In this document: piece by piece, positions 43,270 to 52,137 of the stretch
How positions within the stretch are numbered: the stretch's first letter is position 1
Layout: the number at the start of each line of letters is the position of its first letter
Source of the DNA: Euzebyella saccharophila
GTDB taxonomy: Bacteria > Bacteroidota > Bacteroidia > Flavobacteriales > Flavobacteriaceae
DNA: 64,000 nt
Assembly: GCF_014855495.1 (NCBI RefSeq)
Contig: NZ_JACYFJ010000007.1
Coordinates: forward strand, 117,828 to 181,827
Direction: 5' to 3'
Made by a program: the position numbers and the translations under genes
Notes under the pieces: generated by a model
What the model saw: only the letters and a program-made list of their open reading frames with translations
Database searches by the model: none
Told to the model about the DNA's origin: nothing

Positions 43270-44277
43270 ATGCTGAATCTCTTTCGTTCCAGGATTTACT
43301 TAGCCATCACTTTAATGTTGGCAGTTCTGTTACTGGGAATTTTTGGTTATTGGTTTATAGCGGATTACACCTTGGTAGAAGCCTTCTACATGACCATCAT
43401 TACCGTGACAACCGTTGGTTTTGGGGAAATTAGACCCTTAAGTACCGAAGGGAAAATATTTACGGCATTTTTAATTGTTCTTAGTGTATTTATTTTTGCC
43501 TTTGCTATTTCGGTTATTTCAGAATACATTTTAAGTAGAAACTCGCTACAACTATTAAAAAAGAAAAAAGTGAAAAATCAAATAGACCAACTCCAAAACC
43601 ATATTATAGTTTGTGGTTTTGGGAGAAACGGAATGCAAGCCGCAGAAAGGCTCAGAGCATATGAAAGGCCATTTGTAATTATAGAAAGAGATCGGGAGGT
43701 TATTGAAAAGCATGAGGAGGAAGCTCTTTTTGTAGAAGGTGATGCCAACGAAGATGAGGTTTTGGTGAGTGCGGGTATCGAACGGGCTAAATACCTTATA
43801 GCGGCGCTTCCTGATGATGCCGTGAACCTTTTTGTGGTACTATCGGCCAGGCAATTGAATAAAAAATTGTTTATCATCAGTAGGGCCTCCCTTGCAACTT
43901 CTCAAAAGAAACTGAAATTAGCGGGGGCGGATAAGGTTATCATGCCTGATCGCATTGGGGGAGACCATATGGCCTCCTTGGTGGTTATGCCAGATTTGAT
44001 AGATTTTATGGACAAGCTAAGCACCGAAGGAGAAAATACGACCAACTTGGAAGAAGTAGCCATTGAGGATTTTGGAGACCAGAGAGAAGGAAGCTCCCTT
44101 CGCGACCTGGATTTGAGAAGAAAAACCGGATGCACTATAATTGGTTATGTGGAACCAGGTGGTAATTATATCATTAATCCGGAAGCGGATTTAAAGTTGC
44201 AGTCTAGGGGTAAAGTAATTGTCCTAGGAAGGCCGGAACAAATAAGAAAGTTGAACGAAATGTTCCATATTGATTAG
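43270..44277 (+). CDS. Potassium channel with RCK (TrkA-N/TrkA-C) domains
   Basis: Protein of 335 residues: two transmembrane helices flank a pore with the selectivity filter TVGFG (48-52), then a cytoplasmic NAD-binding RCK domain (HIIVCGFGRNGMQAAERL, EGDANEDEVLVSAGIERA) and a C-terminal TrkA-C-like domain. It is the simple MthK/Kch-like architecture. Ion flow is probably gated by a ligand bound to the RCK tetramer or octamer. Confidence 0.93.
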   Translation: MLNLFRSRIYLAITLMLAVLLLGIFGYWFIADYTLVEAFYMTIITVTTVGFGEIRPLSTEGKIFTAFLIVLSVFIFAFAISVISEYILSRNSLQLLKKKKVKNQIDQLQNHIIVCGFGRNGMQAAERLRAYERPFVIIERDREVIEKHEEEALFVEGDANEDEVLVSAGIERAKYLIAALPDDAVNLFVVLSARQLNKKLFIISRASLATSQKKLKLAGADKVIMPDRIGGDHMASLVVMPDLIDFMDKLSTEGENTTNLEEVAIEDFGDQREGSSLRDLDLRRKTGCTIIGYVEPGGNYIINPEADLKLQSRGKVIVLGRPEQIRKLNEMFHID

Positions 44278-44389
44278 TTCATTCTTGCGTTAATTCAAGG
44301 TTATTATTTGATTGTGTTGCTATTTTTTAAGATATTGGCACCCATCATAAAATAGGACAACTTAGATACCAAACCCTATAAAACAAAAT

Positions 44390-46459
44390 ATGAAGAAACT
44401 TTTAAGTTTATTTTTTGTGCTGCTAGGTATAGTGGCAAATTCCCAAGATCTTACTGTTAAACCGGCAATTTTTAATCCATCCAAGCAAATAAACGATGGG
44501 GTTATAGATTTACAAGTGCTTGGCGGTACGCCCCCATATAGTTACAAATGGAGCAACCAAAGTACCCCGCTTAGCTCTAATAAAGCAACCGGGTTAATAG
44601 AGGGTATACCGTATACGGTAGTTGTCTCGGACTCTCAAGGTAATTCGGTAACCAAAGTATATAAGGTGGAAACAAATGCCATCGCCGAAGTTTTCAACGG
44701 AACCATGACACCTGCAGTACAGGCGCTTGGTTCCGTTTTGTTTTGGGACCCTTTTGCCGCTATTGGTATTTATGACCCCGTTGCCTATGCAGACAAAAAG
44801 CTCATAAGTACCCCTGGTTGGTCTGCGGAAGTCCAAGACAAATTTGTACTTAAGAAATGGCTAAAAGGAGAGGATGCCAAAGTAGTTAAGGGTGATCAGA
44901 TAGCAATTATCTCCAGTGATAAGAATGGAGAGAGAACCGTAGTGGCTTCGGCTTCCGGTACCTTAAATTATTTGGTAAAAGAAGGCAATGTCATTTATAA
45001 TTCGGACAATGCGGAGCATGTAATCGAGCAGGGAGCTCATTTTCTTGCGGAAATTGTATATGATGATCCAGTAGTTATGACGCACCCAAATGGTGATCCG
45101 TTAACCAAGGATATTCCGTTTATTGTAATCTGGTTGGTGTTGGGGGCTTTGTTCTTTACCATAAGAATGGGCTTTATCAATATTAGGGGGTTCCGTCATT
45201 CTATCGATTTGGCGAAAGGAAAATATGATGACCCTGATGCCCCGGGTCAGGTTACCCATTTCCAAGCATTGGCTACAGCCGTTTCCGGTACCGTAGGTCT
45301 TGGAAATATTGCAGGAGTGGCAGTTGCGGTTTCATTGGGTGGGGCAGGAGCTACTTTCTGGATGATTGTTTGTGGTCTATTGGGGATGTCTTCCAAATTT
45401 GTGGAATGTACCTTAGGGGTTAAGTATAGGGATATACTACCCGATGGCCGTGTGTTTGGTGGTCCAATGAACTACTTACGTTACGGACTTGAAAAAAGAA
45501 ACCTGAAAGGTTTTGGGAAAGTTCTGGCAGGTTTATTTGCCGTTCTGGCTATTGGAGCTTCCTTTGGCGGGGGAAACATGTTTCAGGCAAACCAATCATT
45601 TGAACAATTGGCAGGTCAATTTCCGGCATTGGCGGGTAACGGTTTCTGGTTCGGTGTTATTACGGCTATTTTGGTAGGTGTGGTAATTATCGGGGGAATC
45701 AATAGTATCGCAAAAGTAACAGGGCGGGTAGTGCCAATTATGGCTTCCATCTATATTGTTGCTGCCTTGGCGGTTATTATCATGAATATACAGAATATTG
45801 GTCCGGCATTTGCAGCCATAGTAGATGGTGCTTTTAGCCCCTCGGCATTAAAAGGAGGTGTCATTGGTGTGTTAGTGGTCGGCTTCCAGAGAGCAGCTTT
45901 CTCCAATGAAGCAGGTGTAGGTTCTGCGGCTATTGCACATAGTACGGCCAAAACAAAGCATCCACCTTCTGAGGGTTTTGTGGCACTTTTGGAACCTTTC
46001 ATTGATACGGTAGTAGTTTGTACCCTAACCGCTCTTGTTTTAATTTTTACTGGTATGCACGAGGTAGAAGGAATGGCCGGTGCCCAGTTAACTTCCGATG
46101 CTTTTGGGAGTCAGATTTCTTGGTTCCCTTATGTACTGGCATTGGCGGTTTTCCTATTCGCCTTTTCTACCATGATTTCCTGGTCATACTATGGAATGAG
46201 GGCTTGGACCTATTTATTTGGGAAAAGCAAAAAATCGGAAATGATCTATAAAATTTTATTTTTGGTTTTTGTTGTTATTGGAGCTTCGGTAAGTTTAGGA
46301 GCAGTTCTTGATTTTTCAGATATGATGATTCTAGCAATGTCCTTTCCTAATATTATAGGGCTGTATATAATGTCTGGAGAAGTAAAAGAGGACTTAGGGG
46401 AATACTGGAGAAAATTAAAGGCCAACCAGTTATTTAAAAAGCAGCGCTTGGCCAAGTAA
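44390..46459 (+). CDS. Sodium:alanine symporter (AGCS) with an extracytoplasmic N-terminal extension
   Basis: Protein of 689 residues. Residues 1-19 are a signal peptide. Residues 21-95 resemble a SprB-type repeat ([10 protein letters not shown] and a later [13 protein letters not shown]). Residues about 100-128 ([12 protein letters not shown]) look like the N-terminal amphipathic helix of AGCS carriers. Residues 155-205 resemble a lipoyl/biotinyl-like barrel hairpin ([32 protein letters not shown]) but lack a modifiable Lys at the tip. From about 243 a normal AGCS transporter follows with some ten membrane segments and motifs [23 protein letters not shown] and [14 protein letters not shown]. 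It imports alanine or glycine with sodium. The 220-residue extension is the unusual part. Confidence 0.92.
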   Translation: MKKLLSLFFVLLGIVANSQDLTVKPAIFNPSKQINDGVIDLQVLGGTPPYSYKWSNQSTPLSSNKATGLIEGIPYTVVVSDSQGNSVTKVYKVETNAIAEVFNGTMTPAVQALGSVLFWDPFAAIGIYDPVAYADKKLISTPGWSAEVQDKFVLKKWLKGEDAKVVKGDQIAIISSDKNGERTVVASASGTLNYLVKEGNVIYNSDNAEHVIEQGAHFLAEIVYDDPVVMTHPNGDPLTKDIPFIVIWLVLGALFFTIRMGFINIRGFRHSIDLAKGKYDDPDAPGQVTHFQALATAVSGTVGLGNIAGVAVAVSLGGAGATFWMIVCGLLGMSSKFVECTLGVKYRDILPDGRVFGGPMNYLRYGLEKRNLKGFGKVLAGLFAVLAIGASFGGGNMFQANQSFEQLAGQFPALAGNGFWFGVITAILVGVVIIGGINSIAKVTGRVVPIMASIYIVAALAVIIMNIQNIGPAFAAIVDGAFSPSALKGGVIGVLVVGFQRAAFSNEAGVGSAAIAHSTAKTKHPPSEGFVALLEPFIDTVVVCTLTALVLIFTGMHEVEGMAGAQLTSDAFGSQISWFPYVLALAVFLFAFSTMISWSYYGMRAWTYLFGKSKKSEMIYKILFLVFVVIGASVSLGAVLDFSDMMILAMSFPNIIGLYIMSGEVKEDLGEYWRKLKANQLFKKQRLAK

Positions 46460-46474
46460 CTCTTTGTAAAATAA

Positions 46475-47353
46475 ATGAACAAATTTAAGTCCCACTTCAG
46501 GTTCAATAAACAGGAACGAAGTGGGATTTTTTATTTGCTGCTCGTTATAGTCTTTCTTCAATTGACCTATGTAGCTCTTGACTATTTACCTGTAGGGGAA
46601 AAGGAGCCAAGTTTTATCAAAAACAAGGAATGGCAATCTCAAATTGATAGTCTTCAAAACCTGGACTCAAAAGAAGAATCTAAAATGTATCCTTTTAACC
46701 CTAACTATATAACCGATTATAAAGGATATACACTGGGGATGTCCAACGCAGAAATAGACCGGCTTCATGATTTTAGGTCCAAAGGCAAGTTTGTCAATTC
46801 AGTTTTGGAATTTAAAAAGGTGACCCAAATTTCTGATTCCTTATTAAACATTATTTCTCCGTATTTTAAGTTTCCGGATTGGGTAAAAACAGAAAACAAT
46901 AGTACTTCTAAAAAGGTTGGTGTTTCAAAGGAAGAAAATCAAGGGGCTTCTGAGGTACTAAGGGATTTAAATAAAGCTACAGCCCAGGATTTGCGCATAG
47001 TGAATGGAATAGGAGAAAAGCTTTCAGCAAGAATAATTAAGTTTAGGGACCGTTTAGGTGGCTTTTTGGTAGATGAACAATTATATGATGTTTATTATTT
47101 AGAACCAGAAGTTGCGGCCAGGGTATTAGAGCGATTTAGGGTGTTGGATAAGCCAGTGGTAAATAAAATCAACATTAACGCATCCACAGCAGAAGAACTT
47201 TCCAAATTGGTATATATAAGATATAATGTCGCGGAAGCTATAGTGCGGCATAGGATGGAGAACGGCAACATTAAATCCTTTGATGAATTAAAGCATATTG
47301 ATGGTTTTCCATCGGATAAGATAGATAGAATAGCTTTATATTTGTCCTTATAA
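46475..47353 (+). CDS. Helix-hairpin-helix DNA-binding membrane protein (ComEA-like)
   Basis: Protein of 292 residues with a transmembrane segment near the N-terminus (about 18-37, GIFYLLLVIVFLQLTYVALD). Two HhH segments follow: DLNKATAQDLRIVNGIGEKL with RIIKFRDRLGGF, and ININASTAEELSKLVYIRYN. A degenerate earlier one lies near residue 85 (GMSNAEIDRLHDFRSKGKF). The domain set resembles ComEA-like DNA-uptake proteins but the function is not established. It lies 15 nt after the symporter and 11 nt before the acyl-CoA dehydrogenase. Confidence 0.82.
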   Translation: MNKFKSHFRFNKQERSGIFYLLLVIVFLQLTYVALDYLPVGEKEPSFIKNKEWQSQIDSLQNLDSKEESKMYPFNPNYITDYKGYTLGMSNAEIDRLHDFRSKGKFVNSVLEFKKVTQISDSLLNIISPYFKFPDWVKTENNSTSKKVGVSKEENQGASEVLRDLNKATAQDLRIVNGIGEKLSARIIKFRDRLGGFLVDEQLYDVYYLEPEVAARVLERFRVLDKPVVNKININASTAEELSKLVYIRYNVAEAIVRHRMENGNIKSFDELKHIDGFPSDKIDRIALYLSL

Positions 47354-47364
47354 AAAAATGAGCT

Positions 47365-48534
47365 ATGCATGGTATGTGCTTCACTGAAGAACATCAATTA
47401 TTTAGAGAAAGCCTTAAAGATTTTTTAAAGAAAGAAGTAGTCCCACATATAGAAAAGTGGGAAGAAACGGGTCAAATAGAATCCTTTATTTGGAGAAAAT
47501 TTGGCGAAATGGGTTATTTTGGGCTTGCCACTCCCGAGGAGTATGGAGGTTTAGGATTGGACCTTTTTTATACCATCATTTTTGTTGAAGAACTTCAAAA
47601 AATTAATTCCGGAGGATTTGCCGCCGCCATGTGGGCTCATGCGTATCTGGCCATGACCCATCTTAACAAGAATGCCAGTCACCAGCAAAAACAGCAATAT
47701 TTGGAACCTAGTGTTTTGGGTGAGAAAATCGGTTGTTTAGGAGTCACCGAACCTTTTGGGGGTAGTGATGTGGCAGGTATAAGGACCACTGCGGAGAAAA
47801 AAGGGGGCAATTATGTTATTAATGGCTCCAAAACCTTTATTACTAATGGTGTTTATGGGGATTATATTGTCTTAGCCGCAAAAACGGACCCCAAGGCAGG
47901 AAACAAAGGAATTAGTTTATTCATAGTAGACCTGGGAAGTAAGGGGGTTTCTGCTAATAAATTGAACAAATTGGGATGGAGGGCCTCAGATACCGGAGAA
48001 CTTGCTTTTGATAATGTAGAAGTACCTGCAGCAAATATCATTGGGGAAGAAGGTATGGGTTTTGGCTTCATCATGGAAGCTTTTGCCTTGGAACGATTGA
48101 TTATGGGCGTCAATGCACATGCAAGAGCAGAATATGCATTGGAATACGCTTTGCAATATATGGATGAAAGAGAGACTTTTGGCAAACCCATTAGCCAATA
48201 TCAGGCCTTGAGGCATAGGTTGGTAGACCTCTATGCAGACATGGAACTTTGTAAAAGTTACAATTACGGCGTAACATATAAATTGGATAAAGGTGAATAT
48301 GTGGTTAAAGAAGCCACTATCTCTAAGCTAAAATCTACAAAAATGGCAGACGAGGTCATTTATAACTGCCTACAATTTTTAGGGGGGTACGGTTATATTG
48401 AAGATTATCCAATGGCCCGTTTAGTTCGAGACAGTAGGTTGGGGCCCATAGGAGGGGGGACCTCCGAGATATTAAAAGAGATTCTTTCTAAAATAATAAT
48501 TGATAAGAAAGAATATAAAGCACCTAAAAAATAG
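47365..48534 (+). CDS. Acyl-CoA dehydrogenase
   Basis: FAD-dependent enzyme of 389 residues for the first step of beta-oxidation or branched-chain acid breakdown. Signature segments: LGVTEPFGGSDVAGI, GSKTFITNG, ERLIMGVNAHARAEYALEYA and QFLGGYGYIEDYPMARLVRD. The usual Glu near the C-terminus (in EGT) is replaced by Gly (IGGGTSEI); Glu243 in FALERL is the likely base, as in the long-chain and isovaleryl types. The electron acceptor would be an electron-transfer flavoprotein. Confidence 0.94.
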   Translation: MHGMCFTEEHQLFRESLKDFLKKEVVPHIEKWEETGQIESFIWRKFGEMGYFGLATPEEYGGLGLDLFYTIIFVEELQKINSGGFAAAMWAHAYLAMTHLNKNASHQQKQQYLEPSVLGEKIGCLGVTEPFGGSDVAGIRTTAEKKGGNYVINGSKTFITNGVYGDYIVLAAKTDPKAGNKGISLFIVDLGSKGVSANKLNKLGWRASDTGELAFDNVEVPAANIIGEEGMGFGFIMEAFALERLIMGVNAHARAEYALEYALQYMDERETFGKPISQYQALRHRLVDLYADMELCKSYNYGVTYKLDKGEYVVKEATISKLKSTKMADEVIYNCLQFLGGYGYIEDYPMARLVRDSRLGPIGGGTSEILKEILSKIIIDKKEYKAPKK

Positions 48535-48580
48535 CTTTGAGGAAGCTGATCGTAAAAGCTTCAAAATTTAAATGAAATTA

Positions 48581-48613
48581 TTTGTTAGGGTTTGTAAATT
48601 AGTTATATATTTG
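48581..48613 (+). promoter_or_regulatory. Promoter of rpsU
   Basis: -33 TTTG (48581-48584), 21-nt spacer, -7 TATATTTG (48606-48613). Confidence 0.65.
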
Positions 48614-48630
48614 CAACCTTAATTTTAAAG

Positions 48631-48639
48631 AAAGGAGGT
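48631..48639 (+). promoter_or_regulatory. Strong Shine-Dalgarno sequence of rpsU
   Basis: AAAGGAGGT lies 9 nt (from GGAGG) before the rpsU ATG. Shine-Dalgarno sequences are rare in this phylum because S21, S18 and S6 cover the 16S tail; rpsU is a known exception, regulated by S21 itself. AGGTTG (48636-48641) can pair with CAACCT (48614-48619) if the transcript begins upstream of it. Confidence 0.8.
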
Positions 48640-48647
48640 TGTAGCCA

Positions 48648-48842
48648 ATGTTAATTATACCAGTAAAAGAAGGAGAAAACATCGATAGGGCTTTAAAGCG
48701 TTTCAAGAGAAAATTCGATAAAACGGGAACGATGAGAAGATTGCGTAAGCGTCAGCAGTTCACAAAACCCTCCGTTGAGCGTAGAGCTCAAATTCAAAAA
48801 GCACAATACATTCAGAGCTTAAGGGACAAAGAGGAAATCTAA
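48648..48842 (+). CDS. rpsU: 30S ribosomal protein S21
   Basis: Basic protein of 64 residues with the family start MLIIPVKEGENIDRALKRFK and a Lys/Arg-rich C-terminal half (MRRLRKRQQFTKPSVERR). In Flavobacteriia it contributes to hiding the anti-Shine-Dalgarno tail of 16S rRNA. The strong ribosome-binding site in front of it fits autoregulation: ribosomes lacking S21 translate rpsU efficiently. It is followed by a terminator. Confidence 0.96.
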   Translation: MLIIPVKEGENIDRALKRFKRKFDKTGTMRRLRKRQQFTKPSVERRAQIQKAQYIQSLRDKEEI

Positions 48843-48875
48843 AATCCCTAAAAACGGTGTACAAATATAATTATC

Positions 48876-48906
48876 AAATCCCATCCTTGTGATGGGATTT
48901 TTTATT
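48876..48906 (+). terminator. Intrinsic terminator of rpsU
   Basis: AAATCCCATC (48876-48885) pairs with GATGGGATTT (48891-48900), followed by T run. Confidence 0.88.
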
Positions 48907-48980
48907 TCTGGCTTTTCTGTAATTTTTTCTTCCTTTTTCACGTTTAAGATGTACCATTAAATCTTTATAATTTAGCTTAC

Positions 48981-49871
48981 ATGGAGCTAAAAGCCTTTTC
49001 CAATTATCTAGCACTTGAAAAAAAGTATTCTGCACATACTGTAAAGGCGTATATTAAAGATGTTGAAGAATTCTCAATCTTTTGTAAAAACGAGCTTGAC
49101 GAGCAGAATATTAACACAGTTTCTTACCCTGTGATAAGGAGTTGGGTGGTATGTTTGGTGGAGAACGGTGTTTCCAACAGGTCTATTAATAGAAAAACAG
49201 CTTCTCTAAAGGCCTATTATAAATTTTTGCAAGGTGTAGGGCTTAATGATTCTAATCCCTTGCTAAAACATAGGGCGTTGAAAACCTCTAAAAAAGTTCA
49301 AATTCCTTTTTCTGAATCTGAAATGGATTCCTTGTTGTCCAATATACAATACCCAGATACTTTTGAAGGAACCAGAGATCGATTAATGATTCAATTAATG
49401 TACGAAACCGGCATGAGGCGTGCAGAGTTGATTCATATGAAACTTTCCGGTGTCGATTTAAATAATGGACTAGTCAAAGTGCTGGGAAAAAGGAATAAAG
49501 AACGTATAATTCCCTTGCTTCCAGATACCTGTGAATTAATGAGGGTATATCTTGACCAGCGTAGGCAAATGCCTGAAACGGAAGATTCAAATTATGTAAT
49601 GGTGTTAAAATCGGGTTATAAATTATATGAAACCCTTGTTTATAGAACAATAAATAGGTACCTTAGTAAGGTGTCGCTTAAAGTAAAAAAGAGTCCTCAT
49701 ATCTTGAGACACACCTTCGCTACCCACTTACTAAATAAAGGTGCGGATATGAATTCAGTGAAGGAATTACTTGGGCATTCAAGCTTGGCCTCTACCCAGG
49801 TTTATACGCACAATAGTATTGCCGAGTTAAAAAAGGTGCATGCCAAGGCTCATCCCAGAGGAAAGAAATGA
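48981..49871 (+). CDS. Xer-family tyrosine recombinase
   Basis: Protein of 296 residues with an N-terminal SAM-like core-binding domain (about 1-85) and a catalytic domain with the Arg in YETGMRRAELIHMK, HILRHTFATHLL (His-x-x-Arg), GHSSLASTQ (His) and nucleophile Tyr in QVYTHNS. Length and lack of extra domains fit a chromosomal XerC/XerD-like dimer-resolution enzyme instead of a phage integrase, and the context (rpsU-xer-hpf-tuf) is that of a core gene. Whether it pairs with a second Xer elsewhere is unknown. Confidence 0.9.
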   Translation: MELKAFSNYLALEKKYSAHTVKAYIKDVEEFSIFCKNELDEQNINTVSYPVIRSWVVCLVENGVSNRSINRKTASLKAYYKFLQGVGLNDSNPLLKHRALKTSKKVQIPFSESEMDSLLSNIQYPDTFEGTRDRLMIQLMYETGMRRAELIHMKLSGVDLNNGLVKVLGKRNKERIIPLLPDTCELMRVYLDQRRQMPETEDSNYVMVLKSGYKLYETLVYRTINRYLSKVSLKVKKSPHILRHTFATHLLNKGADMNSVKELLGHSSLASTQVYTHNSIAELKKVHAKAHPRGKK

Positions 49872-49909
49872 GGATACGCTTACATTGTTTAACCTAAAAA
49901 TTACGACCT

Positions 49910-50212
49910 ATGAAGGTAAATGTGCAATCAGTAAATTTCAATGCCGACAGAAAATTGATAGATTTTCTACAAAATCGGATGGACAAGTTGGAAACTTTTT
50001 ATGACAAGGTCATAAGTTCTGATGTTTACTTAAAAGTACAGAACACAAGTGCAAAGGAAAACAAGATTGTTGAGATAATGCTCAATGTGCCAGGCGATAA
50101 GTTCATGGTAAAGAAACAATGTAAAACTTTTGAAGAGGCCATAGATTCTGCCCGTGGATCTCTTGAAAGGAAATTAATCAAGCGAAAAGAAAAACTTCGT
50201 GTGCATGCATGA
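49910..50212 (+). CDS. hpf: Ribosome hibernation promoting factor (short HPF/RaiA)
   Basis: Protein of 100 residues with the HPF/YfiA fold: KVNVQSVNFNADRKLIDFLQNRM, EIMLNVPGDKFMVKKQCKTF and EEAIDSARGSLERKLIKRKEK. It lacks the long C-terminal domain. It binds the 30S decoding region and inactivates ribosomes in starvation. It lies 38 nt after the Xer gene and may share its transcript. Confidence 0.93.
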   Translation: MKVNVQSVNFNADRKLIDFLQNRMDKLETFYDKVISSDVYLKVQNTSAKENKIVEIMLNVPGDKFMVKKQCKTFEEAIDSARGSLERKLIKRKEKLRVHA

Positions 50213-50233
50213 TGAAAATTTTTTCGATTTTGT

Positions 50234-50263
50234 TTTGAATAAATAAAAATATCTCTACATTTG
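50234..50263 (+). promoter_or_regulatory. Promoter of the tRNA-tuf operon
   Basis: -33 TTTG (50234-50237), 18-nt spacer, -7 TACATTTG (50256-50263); a near ideal match. Confidence 0.75.
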
Positions 50264-50264
50264 C

Positions 50265-50292
50265 AGTCCGTTAGAAATAGCGGACTTTTTTA
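50265..50292 (+). terminator. Promoter-proximal terminator-like hairpin
   Basis: AGTCCG (50265-50270) pairs with CGGACT (50281-50286) and is followed by T6. It begins two bases after the -7 element, so part of the 5' arm may not be transcribed. Confidence 0.5.
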
Positions 50293-50324
50293 TGCCTCAA
50301 AAGAGGTGTGGAAATGGGCAAAAA

Positions 50325-50398
50325 GCCGATGTAGCTCAGCTGGCTAGAGCAGCTGATTTGTAATCAGCAGGTCGTGGGTTCGAGTCCCTCCATCGGCT
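50325..50398 (+). tRNA. tRNA-Thr (TGT)
   Basis: 74 nt; acceptor GCCGATG/CATCGGC, anticodon TGT (50359-50361) in a TTTGTAA loop, T arm GGTTCGAGTCC. The 3' CCA is not encoded. Confidence 0.97.
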
Positions 50399-50422
50399 CT
50401 GAAATACTGGAAAAAATAAGGC

Positions 50423-50504
<82 letters not shown>

Positions 50505-50531
50505 CTAAAAATCGGAAATTAAATTCCGTAG

Positions 50532-50570
50532 ATTGACTGAAAATCGTTACTTTTGCGGTCAATTTTTTTG
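50532..50570 (+). terminator. Hairpin with T7 tract between tRNA-Tyr and tRNA-Gly
   Basis: ATTGAC (50532-50537) pairs with GTCAAT (50558-50563), extended inward through mixed pairs, and is followed by a T run. The same stretch holds a -7-like TACTTTTG (50548-50555), so it might be a promoter for the second tRNA pair instead. Confidence 0.5.
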
Positions 50571-50591
50571 AAATATTGAAAAGTAAGTAAC

Positions 50592-50664
50592 GCGGGAGTA
50601 GCTCAGTTGGTAGAGCGTCAGCCTTCCAAGCTGAATGTCGCCGGTTCGAACCCGGTCTCCCGCT
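50592..50664 (+). tRNA. tRNA-Gly (TCC)
   Basis: 73 nt; acceptor GCGGGAG/CTCCCGC, anticodon TCC (50625-50627), T arm GGTTCGAACCC. CCA not encoded. Confidence 0.97.
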
Positions 50665-50667
50665 CTA

Positions 50668-50706
50668 AATTGGCAGTCGTGCCAATTCTGCGAAGGCAGG
50701 CATCTC
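50668..50706 (+). repeat. Hairpins between tRNA-Gly and tRNA-Thr
   Basis: AATTGGCA/TGCCAATT (50668-50675, 50680-50687) has an 8-bp stem with a 4-nt loop. Directly after it, CTGC-GAAG-GCAG (50688-50699) resembles the palindrome at 37127-37146. Confidence 0.5.
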
Positions 50707-50745
50707 TTCCTTTTTATTTAGGGATGAAGATACTAAACACTTTAC

Positions 50746-50817
50746 GCCGACGTAGCTCAGGGGTAGAGCGTTTCCTTGGTAAGGAAGAGGTCACGGGTTC
50801 AATTCCCGTCGTTGGCT
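50746..50817 (+). tRNA. tRNA-Thr (GGT)
   Basis: 72 nt; acceptor GCCGACG/CGTTGGC with one G-U pair, anticodon GGT (50778-50780), T arm GGTTCAATTCC. CCA not encoded. Confidence 0.97.
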
Positions 50818-50873
50818 CAATTAAGGCATTATTTGTACACTAATATATAAACTAAGATTAAAATTCATTTAAA

Positions 50874-52061
50874 ATGGCAAAGGAAACTTTTGATCGTTCC
50901 AAACCGCACTTAAATATAGGTACTATTGGACACGTTGACCACGGTAAAACAACTTTGACCGCTGCTATTACTACTGTATTGGCAAATGCCGGTCTTTCTG
51001 AGCTAAGAAGCTTTGATTCTATTGATAACGCTCCTGAAGAGAAGGAAAGGGGTATTACTATCAATACTTCACACGTTGAGTACCAAACTGCCAATCGTCA
51101 CTACGCTCACGTTGACTGTCCTGGTCACGCGGATTACGTAAAGAACATGGTTACTGGTGCCGCTCAGATGGATGGAGCTATCTTGGTTGTTGCTGCTACA
51201 GATGGTCCAATGCCACAGACTCGTGAGCACATCCTTTTAGGTCGTCAGGTAGGTATTCCTAGAATCGTTGTTTTCTTGAACAAGGTTGATATGGTTGACG
51301 ATGAGGAGCTTTTGGAATTGGTGGAAATGGAAGTGAGAGAATTGCTTTCTTTCTATGAGTACGATGGTGACAATGGTCCTGTAATCTCTGGTTCAGCTTT
51401 GGGCGCACTTAATGGTGAACAAAAATGGGTTGATACGGTAATGAGCCTTATGGAGGCTGTTGATGAGTGGATCGAGTTGCCACAGAGAGATGTTGATAAG
51501 GATTTCTTGATGCCTGTTGAAGATGTATTCACTATTACTGGTCGTGGTACTGTTGCTACCGGTCGTATTGAAACAGGTGTTGCAAATACTGGTGATGCGG
51601 TTGATATTATTGGTATGGGTGCTGAGAAATTAGCTTCTACTATCACTGGTGTTGAGATGTTCCGTAAGATTTTGGATAGAGGTGAAGCGGGTGATAACGT
51701 TGGTATCCTTTTGAGAGGTATTGAAAAGTCCGATATCAAAAGAGGTATGGTTATCTGTAAGCCAGGTTCTGTTAAGCCACACGCTAAATTTGAGGCAGAG
51801 GTTTATATCTTGAAGAAAGAAGAAGGTGGTCGTCACACTCCATTCCATAATAACTATCGTCCTCAGTTTTATGTAAGAACTACGGATGTTACTGGTAACA
51901 TTAGTCTTCCTGATGGTGTTGAAATGGTAATGCCAGGTGATAACTTGACAATTACTGTAGATTTGATTCAGCCAATCGCATTGAGCGTAGGTCTACGTTT
52001 CGCTATCCGTGAGGGTGGTAGAACTGTAGGTGCTGGACAGGTTACCAAAATTCTAGATTAA
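50874..52061 (+). CDS. tuf: Elongation factor Tu
   Basis: GTPase of 395 residues delivering aminoacyl-tRNA to the ribosome. G1 is GHVDHGKT, the switch region ends [13 protein letters not shown]3 is [10 protein letters not shown]4 NKVDMVDD. Domains II and III follow with [13 protein letters not shown] and [12 protein letters not shown]. Codon use is strongly biased, as expected for a highly expressed gene. It is co-transcribed with flanking tRNA genes. Confidence 0.98.
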   Translation: MAKETFDRSKPHLNIGTIGHVDHGKTTLTAAITTVLANAGLSELRSFDSIDNAPEEKERGITINTSHVEYQTANRHYAHVDCPGHADYVKNMVTGAAQMDGAILVVAATDGPMPQTREHILLGRQVGIPRIVVFLNKVDMVDDEELLELVEMEVRELLSFYEYDGDNGPVISGSALGALNGEQKWVDTVMSLMEAVDEWIELPQRDVDKDFLMPVEDVFTITGRGTVATGRIETGVANTGDAVDIIGMGAEKLASTITGVEMFRKILDRGEAGDNVGILLRGIEKSDIKRGMVICKPGSVKPHAKFEAEVYILKKEEGGRHTPFHNNYRPQFYVRTTDVTGNISLPDGVEMVMPGDNLTITVDLIQPIALSVGLRFAIREGGRTVGAGQVTKILD

Positions 52062-52090
52062 TATCTTATAGATAAAGTCATAAAATTGTT

Positions 52091-52126
52091 CTTAAGGGTG
52101 TCCTTCTTTTGTTGGGCACCTTTAAG
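52091..52126 (+). terminator. Hairpin between tuf and tRNA-Trp
   Basis: CTTAAGGGTGTCC (52091-52103) pairs with GGGCACCTTTAAG (52114-52126) including G-U pairs. No T run follows, so processing or partial attenuation is more likely than full termination. Confidence 0.5.
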
Positions 52127-52137
52127 TGCAATTATAT

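Noticed and set aside
48981..49871. Phage or integron integrase marking a mobile island
   Set aside because: Length, domain content and neighbours (rpsU, hpf, tRNA-tuf) indicate a core Xer-type recombinase; no attachment-site repeats or cargo were seen near the tRNA genes.
50607..50843. 78-codon frame across tRNA-Gly and tRNA-Thr(GGT)
   Set aside because: It is a translation of tRNA genes and spacer; the RNA genes are certain.
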